64,000 nt of DNA from Lamellibrachia columna (GCA_963662155.1 OY759264.1:15879142-15943141); one strand, 5' to 3'. Shown: positions 24,295 to 34,994, counted from the first letter of the stretch. Program-made: numbers and translations. Notes: generated by a model from the sequence alone, not told the origin.

Positions 24295-24841
24295 TCAGTA
24301 CCGATGACGCTTGATGACGTCATCGTACACGTGAGGCAGTTCATAATTGCCCTCCTCTCTGTTGATGGGTGTTCTAGTTTTTCTGATCCAGATGGCTTCC
24401 TTTATGTGCCGGATTCTTCGGTTGGGTTCCTTGTCTACAATGTTCACTCCCTCCCAGTCTATGATGTGGTTTTCAGTTGCCGCATGGTCTGTAAGGGCGG
24501 ATTTACTAATGGTAGACATCAATCTTTTTTTCCCGCTCCTTGTGTATTTATCTTTTTTCGTGTTGTCTACATCCTTTCTGTGTTCCTCCAGTCGTGTTTT
24601 TAGTAGTCTTCCTGTCTCCCCAATGTACTCAGCACCACAGTTCTTGCATGGTATTTGGTACACCAGTTCACCCTGTTCTTCTAGCTCTACTTTGTCCTTG
24701 GGATGTACCAACAAGCGCCTGAGGGTGGTGTGAGGACGCATAGCTGTTGCTACTCCATATTTCTTCAGTACTCGGTGTACTCTCTCTGAGACCCCCTCTA
24801 CGTATGGGATGACTACTTGGCTCCTGTAATTTCTGTAATTT
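24295..24841 (-). pseudogene. GIY-YIG endonuclease domain of the Penelope-like element
   Basis: In frame from about 24841: VVIPYVEGVSERVHRVLKKY, GVATAMRPHTTLRRLLVHPK, then LVYQIPCKNCGAEYIGETGR, LLKTRLEEHRKDV, ALTDHAATENHIIDWEGVNI and EAIWIRKTRTPINREEGNY. The Y-x-I-P-C-x-x-C...Y-I-G-E-T-x-R...R-x-x-E-H pattern is the Penelope-type GIY-YIG with its preceding cysteine pair. A stop and frame change near 24847 separates it from the RT. Confidence 0.88.
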
Positions 24842-24846
24842 GTTTT

Positions 24847-25372
24847 TTACTTGTTCTTTTTCTTCTTACTGCTATCTGTCACATTGTTCAAGGCCCAGGA
24901 CGGATAGCCACATACTCTTAGAGCTTCTCTCAAGTGTTCCACCTCTTCCTTCTTGTCCCCCTCCTCTGAAGTTATCGTCTCACACCTGTGCATAAGGGTT
25001 CTGACCACTCCTAACTTCTGATGTTTGGGGTGGTGGGACGCAAAGTTCAAGTATTGGTCGGTGTGCGTCTTCTTCCTGTACACTGTAGACTTCACACTGC
25101 CATCTTCCTTTCTGGTGAACTTCGCATCCAGGAAGGGCATGCTGTTGTTCTCTTCATCTTCCCGCGTGAAAATGATGCTCCCTGTGGGGTCTACAGTGTT
25201 CATGTGTTGTTGTAATTTCTTTGCCTTTCCCGTGTGTACCAGGCAAATTACATCGTCCACATATCGTTTCCAGTTTCTCGGTTGGCAATCTACCGGTGCT
25301 GTTGCTATTATTTTCTGCTCCAGGTCCTCCATGTACAAGTTGACAACAATGGGGGATACCGGACTGCCCATG
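24847..25372 (-). pseudogene. Penelope-type reverse transcriptase, C-terminal half
   Basis: Reads MGSPVSPIVVNLYMEDLEQK (motif B), RNWKRYVDDVICLVHTGKAK (the catalytic YVDD motif C), IIFTREDEENNSMPFLDAKF, KSTVYRKKTHTDQYLNFASH and HPKHQKLGVVRTLMHRCE. These are characteristic PLE motifs (PFLD, KxTHTDxYLxFxSHHP). The N-terminal RT motifs are missing because the inverted terminal copy begins just upstream. Confidence 0.9.
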
Positions 25373-25617
25373 GCACATCAAAGAAGCCATCTGGATCAGA
25401 AAAACTAGAACACCCATCAACAGAGACGAGGGCAATTATGGACTGCCTCACGTGTACGATGACGTCATCAAGCGTCATCGGTACTGATGAAATCAACGTG
25501 ACACGTTGATGAAAGCCTCTACCAGGTAAACTAAACACACCTTGGATATGTAAAATGAAAGTTATCTGATTTGAAAATGAACTATCCTGAAGAATGTTCA
25601 GTAATGTTCCATGTACA

Positions 25618-25900
25618 TATTTGCATGGTGACGGGGTGTGGTGGTGTTGTAATGTTTACTATCATTGTAAAATTACAAAGTATGCCTCTATCCTCTGTTC
25701 ATGCAAAATATGCATCTTTCCTCTGTTCATAGCTGATGGAATTCAGAAAAGAAAATAAGTTATCGTAATCAACACAGGAATCTGAATGCGCATGTAGTTC
25801 CAGAAAATAACGCCACGATCGCGGTGGTGCGCACACGAATTGCGCCAACTTTTGAAATGCGTATATAATCGCGGAATTTGCGTTGACCCAGTCGCACAAC
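25618..25900. other. No gene seen
   Basis: Spacer between the Penelope-like element and segmental duplication block A. Confidence 0.5.
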
Positions 25901-26145
25901 CACGGAAAGAAAAATCGTTTCTAATCGCGGAACACGCAATGAATGTTTGGCAATAGACGCTTAGCATTAGACATGCAGCGATATATCAGTAACATAAATC
26001 ATGATACGCAAACTGTCAATGTGAGTTAGTGTTTTTATTCATTGTAACCAAACACGGTTTACACGGTATTGTTAACTCAATGTTTTGTAATCACCATCAA
26101 GCAAATCGAGTCTTCCATTGGTATTGTTGTATATGAAGGTTGGCA

Positions 26146-26500
26146 GGTACAACACACTTATATACGGCCATCAATAGAGTTTGGTATCATTGTATGTGAA
26201 GTTCGACAGGTACAACACACTTATGTACGGCCATCAATAGAGTTTGGTATCGTTGTATATGAAAGTCGGCAGGTACAACACACTTATGTACGGTCAGCAA
26301 TAGAGTTTGGTATCGTTGTATGTGAAGTTCGGTAGGTACAACACACTTATGTACGGTCAGCAATAGAGTTTGGTATCGTTGTATGTGAAGTTCGGCAGGT
26401 ACAACACACTTATGTACCGCCAGCAATAGAGTTTGGTATCGTTGTATATGAAAGTCGGCAGGTACAACACACTTATGTACGGCCATCAATAGAGCTTGAT
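26146..26500. repeat. 63-bp minisatellite
   Basis: Six copies with 63-bp spacing (GGTACAACACACTTATG at 26146, 26209, 26272, 26335, 26398, 26461). The same motif occurs once at the homologous place in block B, about 42884. Confidence 0.95.
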
Positions 26501-26512
26501 TTTGTTTTAAGC

Positions 26513-26604
26513 AAACAGCCCAACTGTTCTACTTCATCGAAAGGGGTGAATGTTAATTGTGAAACACTCAGTTCCATCCGGCTTGCACTCATCAACTGGT
26601 GGCA
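26513..26604 (-). pseudogene. Relic of an RRM cassette exon (block A)
   Basis: Minus-strand GTGCCACCAGTTGATGAGTG after a CAG acceptor matches the start of the intact exon at 55469 (GTGCCACCAAGTTGATGAGT), but one base is missing and the frame runs into stops. The rest aligns with the LELDGAQLTVT segment only loosely. This is a dead copy of the second half of an RRM. Confidence 0.6.
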
Positions 26605-26694
26605 CCTGACGGGAACAAACCAATTATTCAACGTCAGCTTAACTTTGAATTAATATGTATATGCACACGTATACGCATACACATAGACACGCGC

Positions 26695-26707
26695 ACGCAC
26701 GCGCACG

Positions 26708-26786
<79 letters not shown>
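26695..26786. repeat. CA microsatellite
   Basis: GCACGCAC units passing into about 75 bases of AC dinucleotide, then ATATAT. It sits where block B has the TG tract 47229-47338, in the opposite dinucleotide orientation. Confidence 0.96.
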
Positions 26787-26790
<4 letters not shown>

Positions 26791-27410
26791 TTGTATGGAA
26801 GTATTAGCTCAATTGGAGAAATCTAAATATACAAACTGACAATGCAATTGAACATTAATCCAAAAGCTCATCAATTTAAATGTGTCTTTTGATGTCAAAG
26901 GTTTAATGGTCACTTCTGGAGTAAACTGGTGCATATAAGTCTAGCACTTCAGAATTCAGAATTTTGTTTTACACTGGACTAAAACTATGTAGTAAACGAA
27001 ATACAGCAAGTTCATTAAAAAGGTCTAAATACAATTTAGTTCCAAGGCCAAATACATCACTCCTATTGTTAATCATGTTCACCCAGTGTCGGTTGACTAT
27101 GAAACGGTTGCGTTTCGTTGTTGTTTGTCGAGTTGCTATGTTACACATTTGTATTCAGTAGTATAACATTTAACCGGTTTGTACACAAATATAAAGTAAT
27201 TTTTGGCTGATCAAATGAGAACACATACACTGTCGATAAACATGATTCAAAAACGTAACACAATTGTAACTGTCAGTAGTCCACGTTGTGGTCAAATTCC
27301 GGAAAAGTGTCCAAGTAGATTTGTGATGACTAGGATATTTTGATTCAACATAATATCTGTTTGCCTAAGACGGAACTGTCAACCCTTTTGATCTCAAAAC
27401 ATAAATAACA
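26787..27410. other. No gene seen
   Basis: A+T-rich intronic or intergenic sequence of block A. Confidence 0.5.
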
Positions 27411-27414
27411 GTTG

Positions 27415-27565
27415 GTGAGCGCTCGTTTTGGTTAAAACATCGGATTCTTAATTAATTGACATAACCCAGGTTCGAATGCTCTTGCTGGCGCTTCGAACAT
27501 TTTAATTTCGTTCACACCACATTGATCCAGTTCACTCAGTTGTTTAAATAGACCAGCTTGGCCCA
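27415..27565 (+). mobile_element. Degraded SINE
   Basis: A tRNA-like head with CAGGTTCGAATGCTCTTGCT, then TTAATTTCGTTCACACCACA and CAGTTCACTCAGTTGTTTAA, matches the SINE at 39650-39820 (GGTTCGAATCCTC, TTTCGTTCATCCCACGTTG, CAGTTCACTCATCTGTATAA). Diverged copy. Confidence 0.65.
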
Positions 27566-27990
27566 GTGCAACTTGTTATATATCTTAATTTGTAGCAAGA
27601 TTCAACTGTATGTACAACATGGCTTGTCATTATGTATGTAGCTATATGCTGTATCTTTGTTTTATATTATCGTATTTGAGATTCACTCCACTAGTCACAT
27701 GCATTCTACAAAGAATTTAGTGGTCATCATTAACTGCTGTAATGATATAATGAAATACATTAAGATGAAGGAGATATAAATCATGGCACGTTAACTTACA
27801 CATGACGGCAATCAATTCATATGCAAGATTTTATTACACTCCAGTATGTAGATTACCCTACCATGTACTGATGCCAGAACTCTTCATCCTACTTGCTCTA
27901 GACAAGTTTCTTCAAATACTAACATAAAACCCACAGACTAGTATCAGTAAACAAAGACATAAATTGTGACCTAGATATTAATGTGATTAC

Positions 27991-28077
27991 CTTTGCGACT
28001 CTGATTCTTCGCCTTTTGAGCAGTCAATGTTGCGCCATCTAGGCTGAGGTTGTGCATCGAAATGACTTTCTCAGCAA
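27991..28077 (-). CDS. RRM mini-exon, block A (second half of an RRM)
   Basis: 87 bases from a TTCTGTAG acceptor to AAAG/GTAATC, phase 1-1. It encodes VAEKVISMHNLSLDGATLTA (first residue completed by the upstream G) and QKAKNQSRK. The A-E-x-V-I-x...L-x-L-D-G-A-T-L-T pattern is alpha-2 and beta-4 of the PARP14/DTX3L-type RRM. The twin at 47973-48059 has the same length and splice sites. What follows downstream (left) was not found. Confidence 0.6.
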
Positions 28078-28589
28078 CTACAGAACAACAAAGCAAATGC
28101 ATCTTTATGATCAAAACATTCTTAGTACACACCGAACACCCACATTTGGGTTCATTGCCATGGCTTTACATGGAACAAATATTTTGTGTAGCATATTTTA
28201 TTTTATTTCTCAAATATATGTGAGGCAACATCATGCTGATTTTGTTCAATAAACTGGTGTTTATTACAAGGGAATGGTAACCTAAAAGATACAAATCTAT
28301 AAAATTTTAATCTGCTTCCATAGCAACATTCTGCCATAAATATGTAATTAGTTGGTCTGTTGGCAATGCAAATGTTCTTCAAGTGTCCATTTAGTTTAAC
28401 TTGTGTACAGTACAACCTGACATTTTTTACAACGGGTCCTTATTGACAGACAGCCATAACAACCACATTTCCAGAAACCTACATTCATAGTTAGGTTTGT
28501 AAAACTTGTATCTTGTGTCCTCCATACGGGTTTCTTTGTATGTATATTATTTTCTTATGTATATGGTTAAAGGCGTATAAAATGCTAAC
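28078..28589 (-). other. Intron between RRM exons
   Basis: The part 28415-28589 is copied at about 29630-29839, showing that the two RRM exons arose by a tandem duplication of about 1.25 kb. Confidence 0.7.
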
Positions 28590-28826
28590 CTCCAGAGTTC
28601 TTAAATGTTAAAACTGCTTTGTCCATGTCACGCTGCACTTTGTCAACTTCATCACCACCAGAACGTCGCTTGCTCTCAAAGAACATCAGTATGCCATCGT
28701 CGGTTGTTGATGGCTTCAGTCCACAGACCTCGATGGTCTTCCCATCCCACTCATCCTGAGCTGGAGAGACTTCAAGTGTCGCCCCTTCCAGTGTCAGTTC
28801 AGGTCTACTCAGTACATTCTCTGCAA
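28590..28826 (-). CDS. RRM cassette exon 2, block A
   Basis: 237 bases from a TTTGTAG acceptor to TGGAG/GTTAGC, phase 1-1. Encodes VAENVLSRPELTLEGATLEV (end of one RRM), a linker (PAQDEWDG), then KTIEVCGLKPSTTDDGILMF, FESKRRSGGDEVDKVQRDMD and KAVLTFKNSG (beta-1 to beta-3 of the next). The I-x-V-x-G-L-x-x-x-x-x-x-x-x-L-x-x-F-F-E-S/N-K-R-R-S-G-G pattern is that of the RRMs in PARP10, PARP14 and DTX3L. Exon borders fall inside the RRM, between beta-3 and alpha-2. Confidence 0.78.
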
Positions 28827-29114
28827 CTACAAACATAATATACACATGCAAGTTCATAACATCATGTATGACATCAAATTCATGGCAAATATAAATAAAT
28901 TGGGATTTTGGCAAGAACAGCCAGTGAAAGGTGGAATAGGTTAACAAGAGAATGACAATCACAATCTGGAAGAACACCAGGACATCACCACAAGTTGACA
29001 AGATGAAATTATAAAGGTGATAGTCATAACAGTTTGGAGACACGAAGCCCAATATTATTCACACTCGTGTTTGTTATAAATACAGTAAAAATATTTAGTT
29101 TGTTGATGTATTTT

Positions 29115-29150
<36 letters not shown>

Positions 29151-29839
29151 TGTATCTGGTGCATCAGTTATTGCCACACCTTGGGCAAGTCACAACAGGA
29201 TAGATGACTCAGTATATATAGGTGCCTATGTAGTATACACATAATACAAAATACGTTTTTTTCCTAGTAATTTATAATATTTTTATATTATGTTCCCAAC
29301 CTCCAGCATGCAAAAATGTCACCACGGATATAAGGAACATCGGATATATAGAATAACTTGGCTAAGCGCAACTGGATATATATATATATATTACTTATCA
29401 ATAGGCAACTGTATCCATGACATTGCATGTTACTATGTATATAGCATACTTTGTGCTGTATCTGAGCTTTGTTCTACAGTATCGTAATTGAGATTCGGTC
29501 TACCAGCTGCATACTTGCTACAAAGATTTTAGTGAACATAATTAAGTGTTGTAATGAAATAATGAAGAACATTAATATGAAGGAAATAAAGTTCTGCTAG
29601 TGGCTTTTTAGTTTAACTTATGTACAGCATGTAACGACCTGACATTTTTTCAACGGGTGCTTATTGGTAGACGGCCACGACAGCTACATTTTATAAATTT
29701 GTATTCACAGTTAGGTTTAAAAAACTTGTTAATAGTGAACATTTAGAAATACAATTTTCCTGTGGTGTGATCCACACGGGTTTCTTTGTATGTACACTAT
29801 CTTATTATGTATATGAATAATTGCATATAAAATGCTAAC
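28827..29839 (-). other. Intron between RRM exons
   Basis: Contains a TA microsatellite at about 29117-29150 and, from about 29630, the tandem copy of the sequence beside the downstream exon. Nothing coding. Confidence 0.6.
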
Positions 29840-30082
29840 CTCCAGAGTTCTTAAATGTTACATGTGCAACTGTTTTGTCCATGTCACGCTGCACTTTGTC
29901 AACCTCATCACCACCAGAACGTCGCTTGCTCTCAAAGAACATCAATATACCATCGTGGGTTGTTGATGGCGTAAGTCCACAGACCTTGATGCTTTTCCCG
30001 TCCCACACGTCTTCAGTTGGAGACACTTCAAGTGTCGCCCCTTCCAATGTCAAATCATGTCTTCTAAGTACATTCTCTGCAT
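29840..30082 (-). CDS. RRM cassette exon 1, block A
   Basis: 243 bases from a TTTGTAG acceptor to TGGAG/GTTAGC, phase 1-1. Encodes AENVLRRHDLTLEGATLEVS, TEDVWDG, KSIKVCGLTPSTTHDGILMF, FESKRRSGGDEVDKVQRDMD and KTVAHVTFKNSG. It is a close tandem paralogue of the exon at 28590-28826, with two extra codons. If TRIM copy 1 exon 4 (phase-1 end at 32337) splices here, the frame stays open, but the first half of an RRM would be missing. Confidence 0.75.
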
Positions 30083-30586
30083 CTACAAATATAACATACA
30101 CATGCAAGTTTATTACAGCACAAATTACGTCAACAATTGCAACAAATTAATGGATATAACCTTGGACTTGGTGATAAATGAAAACGAAAGGAGCAGGTTA
30201 ACATTAGATTGACATTCACTTTCTTTTTAACAAGATATTGATATTCACTTTCTTTTCAACAACATATTAGCAATCACTTTCTTGTTAACAACATATTGGC
30301 AATCACTATGTGGTTAACAACACAGTAGCAATCACTATCTGGAAGAACACTAACATGTCTCAAGACGAAACTATAAAGATGTGAGGGACAACAAGTCACA
30401 ATGTTATGCTTGGTTGTGCTTAAGCATACAGCATCAATAACCTTATTGATGTAACGTCAATTTCTTTTCGTTTTGAGGCAGAATTGTAAGTGCTTGTAAT
30501 TGTTCAACAAATCAAAAGAAACAAAAGTGCAGAATTTACTCATTACATCATGTTTCTTTCATTTTTACTTTCTATATACATTCTTA
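30083..30586 (-). other. Intron with short direct repeats
   Basis: Holds several imperfect copies of a motif like CACTTTCTTTTCAACAACAT at about 30210-30330. Nothing coding. Confidence 0.55.
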
Positions 30587-30660
30587 ACCCCTGTTGTTTC
30601 AGTCAATTGAATTCTCCTTTTATCGCCTCCACCAGATTGACAAGAAGTTCCTGCTTACTG
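30587..30660 (-). pseudogene. Relic of an RRM exon (block A)
   Basis: Corresponds to the intact exon at 48551-48730. CCTGTTGTTTCAGTCAATTG, then TCTCCTTTTATCGCCTCCAC and CAGATTGAC, match block B (GTTGTTTCGGTCAATGGAGA, TCTCCTTTATTTCACCTCTA, CCAGATCGACG). The 3' end including the donor and the 5' half of the exon are lost, and the frame has a stop. Confidence 0.7.
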
Positions 30661-31559
30661 GTCCATGTGGGCAAATATCACAATCGAATACTGTGCTATG
30701 GAAGGAATGATGTTTAAGGTAATTTAAAGTCATATGTTGATCATTTATAGAGTGTTATTTGGATACAGGTGGGACAGCCATGGGGTTCAGACAACAAACC
30801 AGAACCCCATTTCACACTCTCATGAGGAAGATACTATGATTTTATAATGTTTTTTAATCAGATGAGTTCAAGAAGTGTTTTGCTTTTTTGGCTATACATA
30901 CTAAGATTCAGATGATATCTGCACAGGGGCTACTGGCATGAAATCTGAAAAACACCATACATTATTTTTATATATTGTATAATAGCATATTCGTTAAACC
31001 AGAAACATGGGGTCATACAATGTGTTCTCCCCTATTACAAAATATGTTTACTTTGAAACTACTGTTCAATTTAATGTTTTATTAAATTCTCCCTGTCCTC
31101 TGAATTTGTACTTCGTCCTTGTTTGCATTTTTAAACGTCACACCACAACTTAATTGTCTTTAACAAACATCTATGACATAAGGGCTTCACTTAATCACAT
31201 CATACAGACATGAGTGTATCCACATTTCGCCTACGGATAGTATTCCCATTTTGCCTACACTGCATTTGGATTCCTCTCCTGTTTCGCCTACTCTCAGTGA
31301 TTCACACTCTCAGTATGCCTATACTGATATAATTCCCACTTCACCTACTCTCCATTGGGATAGCTCCTCTCCCAACAAAACCACTCTTTAAATGCAAAAC
31401 ACATTTATTAATGTAAAATATGGTTTCCAGTAATGATTATTTATATTTATAGAAACCATTTACTAAATCAAAAAAGAACTTATATTTCACTCAAGTAAAA
31501 CTTTTAATTTTGCAAACACTACTGTTGCTAAATGAAGCCACATCCAATTAACGTTTGAT
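30661..31559 (-). other. Intronic sequence shared with block B
   Basis: 30645-30800 matches 51395-51590 (AGTTCCTGCTT...GGTCCATGTG, then CAATC[AG]AATACTGTG). 31200-31370 holds loose repeats of CCC-A-TTT-CGCCTAC. No gene. Confidence 0.6.
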
Positions 31560-31803
31560 CCATTTGAAGCCAAACCTTGTACATATTGAAGCCAAACCTT
31601 TTACATGTTGAACCCAAACCTTGTACATGTTGAAGCCAAACCTTGTACATGTTGAACCCAAACCTTGTACGTGTTGAAGCCAAACCTTGTACATGTTGAA
31701 CCCAAACCTTGTACATATTGAAGCCAAACCTTGTACATGTTGAAGCCAAACTTTGTACATGTTGAAGCCAAACCTTGTACATGTTGAAGCCAAACCTTGT
31801 ATA
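31560..31803. repeat. 22-bp minisatellite
   Basis: About eleven copies of GAAGCCAAACCTTGTACATG plus TT. One diverged copy (CAAACCAAGCCTTGTTTATG) remains at the homologous place in block B, about 52148, so the array grew after the blocks separated. Confidence 0.93.
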
Positions 31804-32336
31804 CGTAGCTAGTAGATCAAGTGATCTAAGAGTATGCAAAGTGGGATGAACTAAATACAACATGAACTAGGACAACAACACTATTATTATTGAAAATCCA
31901 TCGACAGTAGGATGATTCAAGCCCAGTTTCCCTTGTCGATTGTGTCTCTATTGTTATAATTTATACATCTAATACTCAAAGATATCGTTTATTGGTGTTA
32001 CCATCTGGAATAATTGAACAACATTTATAGGACATTTATGTATGTTCGTGTTTAGAATCCCATAATCTCTAATAATCTTTGACAGTTGAAATGAGAGTTT
32101 TTCATTTGTTAACATGTTCACATACGCCTGTAACACACTGGGTCTCGGTAGGTATAATGCAAGTACATCGTCATTAGAACCATCCGAAACGTGTTACTTT
32201 CGTTAATCCCTCCATGCCACAGTTTTTCAGTTTTACGGATGAATAAATATTTGAATACAGTAACTCACCAATTCAAGCATAAATCCTTTTGAACGCTCCT
32301 GTCAGACACCCCAATATGCTGTTTAGGTATATTTAC
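31804..32336 (-). other. TRIM copy 1, intron after exon 4
   Basis: About 32110-32336 is clearly homologous to 60365-60563 beside TRIM copy 2 exon 4 (GGGTCTCGGTAG, TTAATCCCTCC, CAGTAACTCAC, AATCCTTTTGAACGCTC, CCCCAATATGCTGTTTA), so the gene duplication included introns. Confidence 0.75.
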
Positions 32337-32538
32337 CCGTATGGTTGTCAGCGAAATCCCTTTGTACCACATCTAGACGTCCAATGTTAGGTTCTTGTTG
32401 ACCAGCCAGAAATGACACCTGCAAAGACCGTTCGTCTGAACACGTCGTCTCTTCGCTCTCGGCCAATGTACGCAGGCGTTTTATGAGCCTGTCGTGCTCT
32501 GCGAGAATGTCGATCTGTCTGTGGCTGTCAACCTCGTC
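32337..32538 (-). CDS. TRIM copy 1, exon 4 (coiled-coil end)
   Basis: 202 bases from GATGCAG acceptor to ACGG/GTAAAT. It starts in phase 0 and ends in phase 1. Encodes DEVDSHRQIDILAEHDRLIK, RLRTLAESEETTCSDERSLQ, VSFLAGQQEPNIGRLDVVQR and DFADNHT. Helical, charged, typical of the distal part of the TRIM coiled coil. Same length as exon 4 of copy 2 (60564-60765). The downstream partner exon must start in phase 1, and all RRM cassettes to the left do. Confidence 0.8.
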
Positions 32539-32665
32539 CTGCATCAAGATAAGACAGCGTCGTAATTTGTCATCTGTGATCAATGTTAGGAGACTGTGCA
32601 TTAGTCTGAAATAGTATATAGCAAACTGAAATGTCATCATGTAGCCAACACATGAATTAGCATAC

Positions 32666-32833
32666 CTTCAAACTGTGAAAGTTGGTCATGTTGGATTCTA
32701 CCATTTCCAGCTTGTCCAAAAGTGGTCCGAGTTCTTGTTCACGTGTCTGTTGCAGATGGTGTAGGAGGTCTGCTTCCTGCTTCTGGATACTTGCAATCAT
32801 CATCGACGCTTTTCCTTTGATTTCATCTTCTGT
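32666..32833 (-). CDS. TRIM copy 1, exon 3 (coiled coil)
   Basis: 168 bases, phase 0-0, between TTTAACAG and TTTGAAG/GTATGC. Encodes TEDEIKGKASMMIASIQKQE, ADLLHHLQQTREQELGPLLD and KLEMVESNMTNFHSLK, an amphipathic helix with heptad-like leucines and isoleucines. Identical in length and phase to 61280-61447. Confidence 0.85.
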
Positions 32834-33074
32834 CTGTTAAACAACAAAATATATAAATAAAAAACAATAATATAAAATTAGTGCTAAATAAGTTATACCA
32901 GTACAAACAAATATGTCATTACTTTAAATAAAGGAAAATGTAAAGGGTGCTGCCTTTACAAACACACATACAATAAATAGTAAATATTACGGACGATTGC
33001 GATTAAACACCCATAGTATAAAACTACCATTCAAACACATGTTGTTAATAGGTGCTGTTATTTCGGAACCATCA
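32834..33074 (-). other. TRIM copy 1, intron 2 (left part)
   Basis: A+T-rich, no coding signal; the rest of this intron (33075-34014) is taken up by a retroelement insertion and its TA tail. Confidence 0.7.
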
Positions 33075-33890
33075 AACGAGGGACACGTTGCTATTCTCAG
33101 AAAACCTGGCGGTAATACTTAGCAAACAGCGAAGCAAACCTTCAAGAATGGATGGTAGATTGGAAAAGGATGTTCGACAGACATGGACTGAGAGTAAGTA
33201 TGCAGAAGACTGAGGTGATTTATGTGGAACAGCAAAACAAAGATCTGGATATACTACTGGGGGAGAAGACACCGAAACAGCGAGACAGCTTTGTATACCT
33301 GGGAGTAGCGGTTTGCAGGAACAGCGACATGGAGATGGATATTCGCAGGAGAATACAATATGGGGCGAATGTGTGGAGGAAGGCGGAACGAGTGATTGGA
33401 GGGATGTAAACATATATCTTGGAAGAATTAAGAAGAATTGCCTGTATGAAAAGAGTAGACCAACGAAAAATGTAGAAGCTGACATAGGGCGTTGGTGTAA
33501 AAGAAATGTTCAGAAGGAAGCTGGTGAAGAGTCCGTAAAGTGGTCTAGATTCTTGGAGTGAATGGAAGGCGAACGGTTAACGAAGATAGCGAAACCGATC
33601 GGAGTGGATGGTAGGCAGTCAAGAGGAAATCCATCTAAGATCGGTGGATTGTGTAAAGCAAAATCTGTGCTGGATTGGGAGGGTGTAGATCGAGAACGAG
33701 ATACAGGGAGAGTGGATACGGGTGGTAGAGACGGCAGCGAGACGGCACCAGTGATGGAAGAAGTAAGAAAACAAAAATCGAACTATATATATATATATAT
33801 ATATGTGTGTGTATATATATATATAAATCTTTCCCTGGATTTATATATATATATATATCAATATCAATCTTTCCCTCGATTGATATTATA

Positions 33891-33925
<35 letters not shown>

Positions 33926-33975
33926 TATTTTTAATACAAAATAATATATATATATATATATATATTATTTTTAAT
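33075..33975 (+). mobile_element. 5'-truncated non-LTR RT fragment with TA-rich tail, inserted in a TRIM intron
   Basis: On the plus strand, opposite to the host gene: LQEWMVDWKRMFDRHGLRVS, MQKTEVIYVEQQNKDLDIL, QRDSFVYLGVAVCRNSDMEM and DIRRRIQYGANVWRKAERVI. These are the end of the RT palm and the thumb (L-x-x-W...G-L-x-V-S-x-x-K-T-E, F-x-Y-L-G). After a frame change it continues as VKWSRFLE, then MEGERLTKIAKPIGVD to about 33780. It is followed by interrupted TA runs to about 33970, probably its microsatellite-like 3' tail. Several frame breaks: dead copy. Confidence 0.75.
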
Positions 33976-34014
33976 ACAAAATACATTAATTACAATATGA
34001 CTAGTTATACACAC

Positions 34015-34254
34015 CTGCTGATACGATTGGAGAATTTGTGAGCGTAAAGCATCTACTTTTGCCTTTACATTGGACTGCCGCCCGACCTTGGCTTCAATGA
34101 CCTTCTGAAGGTTACGGATGACATCCATGTGTTGTTCGTACAACCCGTCTACATCGGCCACGTCGTGTTCAGCGTGCTTCTCAACGACACACATGGTGCA
34201 TGCGACAGTCTTGCACGTTTGACAGAAGTAGCAATTCTCTTCTCCCTTGTGAAC
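34015..34254 (-). CDS. TRIM copy 1, exon 2 (B-box 2 and start of coiled coil)
   Basis: 240 bases, phase 0-0, from CTACGTCAG to CAGCAG/GTGTGT. Encodes VHKGEENCYFCQTCKTVACT, MCVVEKHAEHDVADVD, then LYEQHMDVIRNLQKVIEAKV and a basic helix. Joined to exon 1 it completes B-box 2: C167, H170, C179, C182, C187, C190, H195, H198, all present. The B-box is therefore split by an intron right after its first ligand. Confidence 0.9.
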
Positions 34255-34962
34255 CTGACGTAGAGTGAGTGATCAGCAGTCAGTTGAAGCATATGAAAAT
34301 ATTAATGATCATTGATATACGCTCCATCGTTGTTTTTTTTATTTTCTCGTGTCGCTGGCAATGTTAACACATTTAGCACTCTCCCTGCCTTTAACACCCA
34401 CGGCTATGATAATATGGTGCAAATGCGTAGTTAAAAGGCCCGTTTCCTAATTATGCGATTGGTCGGGCGACATAAAGCTTGTCACATAACAAAGCGCAAC
34501 TATAGTACGGGTGCTAGCCCATTAGACCCCGGGCTGTTCCCTAGGCTGCTGGCACACATTTTAATATGTTTGGGTACCTGCAGTTTTTAAGCTGTAACTG
34601 CAATATTTTGTAGTATTGATTTTCTGTAATTTCGGGTGTCCTCGGTAGTACATGGTCGGGTGCTTGCGGGCGCGCTGGGTCTAATCGGCTCTAGACACTG
34701 CAAAGTGCGAATGTAGAATCGCATCTATCCTGGGCTTTTCATCACAAGATCTCCACACACACCCCGTTGATTAAGATTTATTTTGTACGAACCATACCAA
34801 TGGGCCTCCGAGCACGCATACACAATTTCATCCAAAATTGGCGGATATATGAGGGAAGAAACACAAACAGATACACAAACAAACACAGGCACATACTATT
34901 ATATGTATGTTCGTGTGCGTGTGTACCTAAGATTGCATGCGTGAATGTGTGACACACACGCA

Positions 34963-34994
<32 letters not shown>

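Larger units (their letters stand above)
24198..25617 (-). mobile_element. Penelope-like element with inverted terminal copy
   Basis: Minus-strand element with an RT C-terminal half followed by a GIY-YIG endonuclease, the order unique to Penelope-like elements. About 200 bases at its 3' end (24211-24410) are repeated in inverse orientation at the other side (25373-25571), so the element is bounded by long inverted repeats. A 13-bp direct repeat TGTTCCATGTACA lies at 24198-24210 and 25605-25617 and may be the target-site duplication. The RT is cut off before motif B, so the element is 5'-truncated and cannot move on its own. Confidence 0.88.
25900..31870 (-). repeat. Segmental duplication, block A
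   Basis: Homologous, in the same order and orientation, to block B at about 42700-52225. Matching landmarks (A against B): GCAAATCGAGTCTTCCA (26100/42836), the CCCAACTGTTCTA relic exon (26520/47070), the 87-bp mini-exon (27991/47973), relic or exon pairs at 30590/48551, the CCATGTG[GT]GCAA intron stretch (30661/51420), and GATCAAGTGATCTAAGAGTA (31815) against GACCAAGTGATCTATGAGTA (52178). The blocks differ by minisatellite content and deletions. Confidence 0.85.

Noticed and set aside
24190..25509. Plus-strand frames over the Penelope-like element
   Set aside because: Antisense shadows of the RT and endonuclease.
29835..30107. First RRM exon directly following TRIM copy 1 exon 4 as a proven gene
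   Set aside because: Phases agree, but the exon begins with the second half of an RRM and the exon that should supply the first half is a relic (30587-30660), so the link is left as a possibility only.
31528..31863. Frames with FNMYKVWLQHVQG repeats
   Set aside because: Translations of the 22-bp minisatellite cycling through three frames.
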